NCBI RefSeq assembly: GCF_004564355.1
Contig: NZ_CP038266.1
Location: 930,001-994,000, forward strand
Source: Microbacterium wangchenii
GTDB lineage: Bacteria > Actinomycetota > Actinomycetes > Actinomycetales > Microbacteriaceae
DNA: 64,000 bases
Reading direction: 5' to 3'
Positions within the stretch are counted from its first letter, which is position 1; each line of letters opens with the position of its first letter. A program made the translations under genes and the position numbers. Below, piece by piece: positions 60,139 to 64,000 of the stretch. Below the pieces are notes generated by a model, which was not told where the DNA came from, made no database searches, and was given only the letters and a program-made list of their open reading frames with translations.

Positions 60139-60171
60139 TTAGGCAGGCCTAACTATCTCGATGTCGAGATA
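60139..60171. promoter_or_regulatory. Iron-box-like site and adjacent 18-bp palindrome upstream of sdhC
   Basis: TTAGGCAGGCCTAACTA at 60139-60155 resembles the DtxR/IdeR consensus TTAGGTTAGGCTAACCTAA in its half sites. Touching it, TATCTCGATGTCGAGATA at 60154-60171 is a perfect palindrome with a 2-base centre, a shape used by MarR-type regulators. Both lie about 120-150 bases before sdhC and 85-118 bases before the divergent manC. The binding proteins are inferred, not shown. Confidence 0.55.
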
Positions 60172-60256
60172 CCCGCGCACGACCCGCGGATGCTCCGTCA
60201 CGGCGCCGTCACGTGGATGACACGGCGCGGCGAACCGGCACGGCTAGCCTGTTCGC

Positions 60257-61375
60257 ATGCCTCAGCAGCCCATCGACGACTTCTACGCCGTGATTCCCGC
60301 CGGAGGGATCGGCAGCCGCCTGTGGCCGCTGTCGCGAGCCGAGGCCCCGAAGTTCCTGCACGACCTGACCGGGTCGGGCCAGACGCTCCTGCGCGACACG
60401 TGGAACCGCCTGGAGCCGCTGGCCGGCCCCGACCGGATCGCCGTGGTCACCGGGCGTGCCCACCGCGCCGCCGTGGAGCGCGAACTGCCCGGCATCCCCG
60501 ACCACAACGTGTTCCTCGAATCCGAGCCGCGCGACTCGTCGGCGGCCATCGGGCTGGCCGCGGCGATCCTGCATCGCCGTGAGCCGGACGTGATCATCGG
60601 ATCCTTCGCCGCAGACCACGTCATCCGCGGGACGCGCACCTTCGAGTTCGCCGTCCAGCAGGCCGTCGCCGTGGCCCGCGCGGGATACATCTGCACGATC
60701 GGCATCCAGCCCACCGAGCCCTCCGTCGGCTTCGGCTACATCCGCAAGGACGGTGAGCTGGACGTCGACGGAGCGCCCGAGGCGGCGCTGGTCGAGCGGT
60801 TCGTGGAGAAGCCCGACCTGGAGACCGCGCGCACCTACTACGCCGACCGTGCGTACCTGTGGAATGCCGGCATGTTCATCAGCCGCGCCGACGTGCTCCT
60901 GGCGGAGCTGGCCGCCAACGAGCCCGAGCTGCACGCGGGTCTCCTCGAGCTCGCCGAGGCCTGGGACGACCGCGAGCGCCGCGGTCCGGTGGTCGATCGG
61001 GTGTGGCCGGATCTGAAGAAGATCGCGATCGACTACGCCGTCGCCGAGCCGTCGGCCGAGAAAGGCCGCCTCGCGGTCATCCCCGGTCACTTCGACTGGG
61101 ACGACGTGGGCGATTTCGCGAGCCTGGCCAAGCTCAACTCCCACGGCGGCAAGAACGAGCTGGCGATCCTGGGCAGCCACGCGCGGGTGCTCGCCGATGC
61201 CTCCAGCGGCATCGTGGTGTCGCAGACCGAACGCATCATCAGCCTCATCGGCGTGCAGGACATCGTCGTGGTCGACACCGCCGACGCGCTCCTGGTCACC
61301 ACGAGCGAGCACGCGCAGCGGGTCAAGGGCGTCGTCGACGCGCTGAAGCTCACCGGCCGCGGTGACGTGCTCTGA
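60257..61375 (+). CDS. manC: Mannose-1-phosphate guanylyltransferase
   Basis: A 372-residue nucleotidyltransferase making GDP-mannose from mannose-1-phosphate and GTP, for cell-surface glycans and lipoglycans. The signature YAVIPAGGIGSRLWPLSRAE continuing APKFL lies at the N-terminus, FAADHVI is the metal/sugar site, and RFVEKPDLETARTYY and YLWNAGMFI follow. It lacks the C-terminal isomerase domain of the bifunctional form. TAGCCT lies 6 bases before ATG 60257 with no ribosome site, a leaderless layout. Confidence 0.93.
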   Translation: MPQQPIDDFYAVIPAGGIGSRLWPLSRAEAPKFLHDLTGSGQTLLRDTWNRLEPLAGPDRIAVVTGRAHRAAVERELPGIPDHNVFLESEPRDSSAAIGLAAAILHRREPDVIIGSFAADHVIRGTRTFEFAVQQAVAVARAGYICTIGIQPTEPSVGFGYIRKDGELDVDGAPEAALVERFVEKPDLETARTYYADRAYLWNAGMFISRADVLLAELAANEPELHAGLLELAEAWDDRERRGPVVDRVWPDLKKIAIDYAVAEPSAEKGRLAVIPGHFDWDDVGDFASLAKLNSHGGKNELAILGSHARVLADASSGIVVSQTERIISLIGVQDIVVVDTADALLVTTSEHAQRVKGVVDALKLTGRGDVL

Positions 61376-61560
61376 CGCCGTCGCGGACCCGTCGACCGGC
61401 CGAATGCGGCGGCCAGGTTTCGAAACGATCGCAAATCTGTAACTCTTCTGGCGCGCGCGCCTATCAGAGTGTGTGGTCGCGCGTCTCGCGACGTAACGTT
61501 CTGGGTATCCCGACCGGGGGCCTGATGTTTGCGCGCCCGGACATCTCAGAGAGGACTGCA

Positions 61561-62637
61561 GTGTCTGCATTCACCCCCAAGCGGACGGCCGCCGCGATGG
61601 CGTTCATCGGAGCCGCCGGCCTTCTGCTCTCGGCATGCGCGCCCGCGCCTGAGGAAGGCGACGCCGGCGCGGAAAGCACCGACTTCCTCGCCTGCGCCGT
61701 CTCCGACGAGGGCAGCTGGAACGACAAGAGCTTCAACGAAGCCGCCTACCAGGGCCTGCTCGACGCGGAGTCGGAGCTCGGCATCAAGATCGCCGACGCG
61801 GAGTCGGCCAGCAACGAGGACTTCACCCCGAACCTCACGCAGATGGTGGAAGCCGGCTGCGACGTGACCTTCGCGGTGGGCTTCAACTTCTCCATCAACG
61901 ACGTCATCTTCGACGTCGCGGACGACAACCCCGAAGCGCGCTTCGTGTGGATCGACGGATGGAACCAGGGCCAGGAGAACCTCAAGCCCATCACCTACGC
62001 GATGCAGGAGTCCAGCTTCCTCGCCGGCTACCTCGCGGCGGCGTACTCCACCACGAAGACCATCGGCACCTACGGCGGTGACGACATCGAGTCGGTCACC
62101 TCGTTCATGACCGGGTACTACAACGGCGCGAAGTACTACGAGCAGGAGACCGGCACCCCGATCACCATCGTGGGCTGGGATCCGGCCACCGGCACCGGCG
62201 ACTTCGTCGGCGACTTCTCCAACACCGGCGTCGCCAAGACCTTCTCCGAGGGTCAGCTCGCCGCCGGCGCGGACGTCCTCTTCCCCGTCGCGGGCACGCT
62301 GTTCACCGCCACGGCGGAGGCCATCCGTGAGGCCGGCACCGGCGTCATGCTGGGCGTGGACAAGGACATCGCCGTCACGCAGCCCGAGCTCGCCGACATC
62401 ACCCTCACCTCGGTGGAGAAGCGCATGACCCAGCCCGTGCTGGACGTCATCACCGCCATCATCGAGAGCGACGAGTTCACCGCGGAGCCCTACGTCGGCA
62501 CGCTGGAGAACGACGGCACCGCCCTGAGCGGCTTCGGCGACTTCGACAGCGAGATCCCGCAGGAGCTGAAGGACAAGCTCGACGAGCTCAAGCAGGCCAT
62601 CATCGACGGGACGATCGACCCGCTCGCGGGCGCCTGA
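61561..62637 (+). CDS. BMP-family lipoprotein, nucleoside/sugar ABC transporter receptor
   Basis: A 358-residue lipoprotein receptor of the basic membrane protein (BMP/PnrA) family, which captures nucleosides for an ABC importer. The signal peptide has KRTAAAMAFIGAAGLLLSAC with lipidated cysteine about residue 26. The mature part starts with the typical VSDEGSWNDKSFNEAAYQG and contains VGFNFSINDVI, AMQESSFLAGYLAA and GVMLGVDKD. The GTG start at 61561 follows GAGAGGA. The ATPase gene follows after a hairpin, so it is the first gene of an import operon that runs out of the window. No promoter could be picked out with confidence in the 185-bp gap before it. Confidence 0.92.
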   Translation: MSAFTPKRTAAAMAFIGAAGLLLSACAPAPEEGDAGAESTDFLACAVSDEGSWNDKSFNEAAYQGLLDAESELGIKIADAESASNEDFTPNLTQMVEAGCDVTFAVGFNFSINDVIFDVADDNPEARFVWIDGWNQGQENLKPITYAMQESSFLAGYLAAAYSTTKTIGTYGGDDIESVTSFMTGYYNGAKYYEQETGTPITIVGWDPATGTGDFVGDFSNTGVAKTFSEGQLAAGADVLFPVAGTLFTATAEAIREAGTGVMLGVDKDIAVTQPELADITLTSVEKRMTQPVLDVITAIIESDEFTAEPYVGTLENDGTALSGFGDFDSEIPQELKDKLDELKQAIIDGTIDPLAGA

Positions 62638-62653
62638 CCCCTCGTCACACCCT

Positions 62654-62693
62654 GGCACACGCCGGGGCGGCAGAGTCCGCCTCGGCGTGTGCC
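62654..62693 (+). terminator. Stem-loop between receptor gene and ATPase gene
   Basis: A 17-bp stem (GGCACACGCCGGGGCGG / CCGCCTCGGCGTGTGCC, one G-T pair) with a CAGAGT loop. It begins 17 bases after the receptor stop and is followed by GTTTC. It probably attenuates transcription so that the receptor is made in excess over the membrane components. Confidence 0.65.
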
Positions 62694-62727
62694 GTTTCAC
62701 GCCGGTTCCGGCAGGATGGGTCGCACC

Positions 62728-64000
62728 ATGAAACTCGAGCTCCGCGGGATCACGAAGCGGTTCGGACCGCTCGTGGCCAACGACGCCGTCGACCTCACCG
62801 TCGAGTCAGGGCAGATCCACGCCCTGCTGGGGGAGAATGGCGCCGGCAAGTCGACCCTCATGAACGTGCTGTTCGGTCTCTATCAGCCCGATGAGGGCGA
62901 GATCCTCCTGGACGACGTCCCGCAGCACTTCTCCGGGCCCGGCCAGGCGATGGCCGCCGGCATCGGGATGGTGCATCAGCACTTCATGCTGATCCCCGTC
63001 TTCACCGTGGCAGAGAACGTGATCCTCGGCCATGAGCCCAGCCGCGGCGGGGTCCTGGACCTGCCGGCGGCACGGGCTCTCGTGCGGGAGATCTCCGACC
63101 GGTTCGGGTTCGACATCGACCCGGATGCGGTCGTCGGCGACCTGCCCGTCGGTGCTCAGCAGCGCGTGGAGATCATCAAGGCCCTCGCCCGTGATGCTCG
63201 CGTGCTCGTCCTGGACGAGCCCACCGCCGTCCTCACCCCGCAGGAGACCGACGAGCTGATGGCGACGATGCGCCGCCTCGCCGACGGCGGCACCTCCATC
63301 GTCTTCATCACCCACAAGCTCCGCGAAGTGCGCGCCGTCGCCGACACGATCACCGTCATCCGGCTCGGCCGGGTGGTGGGCGAAGCCGCCCCCACCGCCA
63401 CCAACGACGAGCTCGCCGCCCTCATGGTCGGGCGCGCCGTCGAGCTCACCGTGCACAAGGACCCGCCCCGGCTGGGCGCCGAGGCCCTCGTGGTGGAGAA
63501 CCTCACCGTCTTCGGTCCGGCCGGCGAACGCCTGCTCGACGACGTGTCGTTCACGATCCGCGCCGGCGAGGTGCTGGCCGTGGCCGGCGTGCAGGGCAAC
63601 GGCCAGACCGAGCTCACCGAGGCCCTCGTGGGCCTGCGCGACCGCGTGCAGGGCAGCATCCGCCTCGACGGTCAGGAGCTCTCCTCCGCGCACGTGCGTC
63701 ACGTGCTGGACAGCGGTGTGGGATTCGTCCCGGAAGACCGCAAGGTCGACGGGCTCGTCGCCGAGTTCACGGTCGCCGAGAACCTCATGCTCGACCGCTC
63801 CTTCGCCGGCCCGTTCACGAAGGGCCCGGCCATCGACTTCGCCCACCGCGACCGGTTCGCCGACGAGGCGATCGCCGAATTCGACATCCGCACGCCGCAC
63901 CGCGACGTCCTGGTCGGGCGCCTGTCCGGCGGCAACCAGCAGAAGGTGGTGCTGGCCCGCGAACTGGGGCGCGACCTCAAGCTCTTCGTGGCCTCCCAGC
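62728..64000 (+). CDS. ABC transporter ATP-binding protein, dual-domain nucleoside/sugar type (cut by window end)
   Basis: 424 residues are in the window and the frame is open at its end; family members are about 500. Two ATPase domains in tandem: the first has Walker A GENGAGKSTLMNVL, VHQHFMLIPVFTVAENV and Walker B VLVLDEPTAVLTPQE with H-loop FITHKLREV. The second starts near residue 250 with GVQGNGQTEL as its altered Walker A and has VPEDRKVDGLV and LSGGNQQKVVLARELG. This is the NupA/YufO/RbsA class that pairs with BMP receptors. ATG 62728 has no strong ribosome site. Confidence 0.93.
   Translation, partial: MKLELRGITKRFGPLVANDAVDLTVESGQIHALLGENGAGKSTLMNVLFGLYQPDEGEILLDDVPQHFSGPGQAMAAGIGMVHQHFMLIPVFTVAENVILGHEPSRGGVLDLPAARALVREISDRFGFDIDPDAVVGDLPVGAQQRVEIIKALARDARVLVLDEPTAVLTPQETDELMATMRRLADGGTSIVFITHKLREVRAVADTITVIRLGRVVGEAAPTATNDELAALMVGRAVELTVHKDPPRLGAEALVVENLTVFGPAGERLLDDVSFTIRAGEVLAVAGVQGNGQTELTEALVGLRDRVQGSIRLDGQELSSAHVRHVLDSGVGFVPEDRKVDGLVAEFTVAENLMLDRSFAGPFTKGPAIDFAHRDRFADEAIAEFDIRTPHRDVLVGRLSGGNQQKVVLARELGRDLKLFVASQ

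Overview
The window is very GC-rich throughout, starts many genes with GTG, packs genes into ATGA-overlapping operons, and carries actinobacterial signatures: a GTP-type PEP carboxykinase next to a RamB-like regulator, an FMN riboswitch in front of ribD, sdhCDAB in that order, and many start codons placed 6-7 bases after a TANNNT -10 box (leaderless mRNAs). Together these point to a Microbacteriaceae actinobacterium, probably Microbacterium or a close relative. The genus is inference. No tRNA, rRNA, CRISPR array, transposase, integrase or phage gene was seen.

Left half (1 to about 35.2 kb): catabolic, accessory-looking DNA in four modules. (i) 1-9302: GntR/FCD regulator, an FAH-RraA fusion (ring-cleavage product hydrolase/hydratase plus aldolase), an MHS-type acid:proton symporter, a ThDP decarboxylase-like enzyme, an aldehyde dehydrogenase and acetoacetyl-CoA synthetase. 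(ii) 9355-21361: a leftward operon of EthD protein, SDR, IlvD/Edd dehydratase, 3-hydroxyisobutyrate-dehydrogenase-like enzyme, 2-oxoacid dehydrogenase E1-alpha and E1-beta, a free-standing lipoyl protein and an alpha/beta hydrolase, followed by a TRAP transporter. A second hydroxyacid dehydrogenase and a DUF3237 protein diverge from it. The lipoyl protein plus hydrolase look like an AcoC-type E2 split into two genes. (iii) 21375-30497: an eight-gene, almost fully overlapping leftward operon (CMD, ALDH, FAH, SnoaL-like, extradiol dioxygenase, ketopantoate-reductase-like, FMN 2-hydroxyacid dehydrogenase, ThDP enzyme) behind an AraC activator. It reads as a hydroxyacid-to-aldehyde-to-acid side-chain route joined to meta ring cleavage. 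(iv) 32347-35117: an IclR regulator divergent from a 3-hydroxybenzoate 4-monooxygenase (MobA-like). A Bcr/CflA efflux pump lies between (iii) and (iv).

Right half (about 35.2-64 kb): mostly core functions. These are an HTH_42/AlkZ-like protein, a frame-disrupted small gene, ramB-like/pckG, an ABC exporter with a small HTH protein, a divergent three-gene ABC-2 efflux operon across a double palindromic operator, an MHS transporter, the riboflavin operon ribD-E-BA-H under an FMN riboswitch, an Fpg/Nei glycosylase, a GNAT enzyme, trpS, xthA, a YihY/BrkB protein, sdhCDAB with an iron-box-like site, manC, and a BMP-type nucleoside ABC import operon cut by the window end.

The most interesting non-gene signal is a family of five intergenic inverted-repeat units of about 80-88 bp. 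They share arms of the type CCGAACTCCTCAAGA/TCTTGAGGAGTTCGG around 42-58 nt GC-rich loops. Two pairs sit between convergent genes (32.0-32.3 kb, 45.2-45.5 kb) and one decayed copy lies at 54.0-54.1 kb. Other notable points are the split E2, the FAH-RraA fusion, the two 549-residue ThDP paralogues, the twin GTCAAC-N4-GTTGAC operators and a charged insertion in an ABC nucleotide-binding domain.
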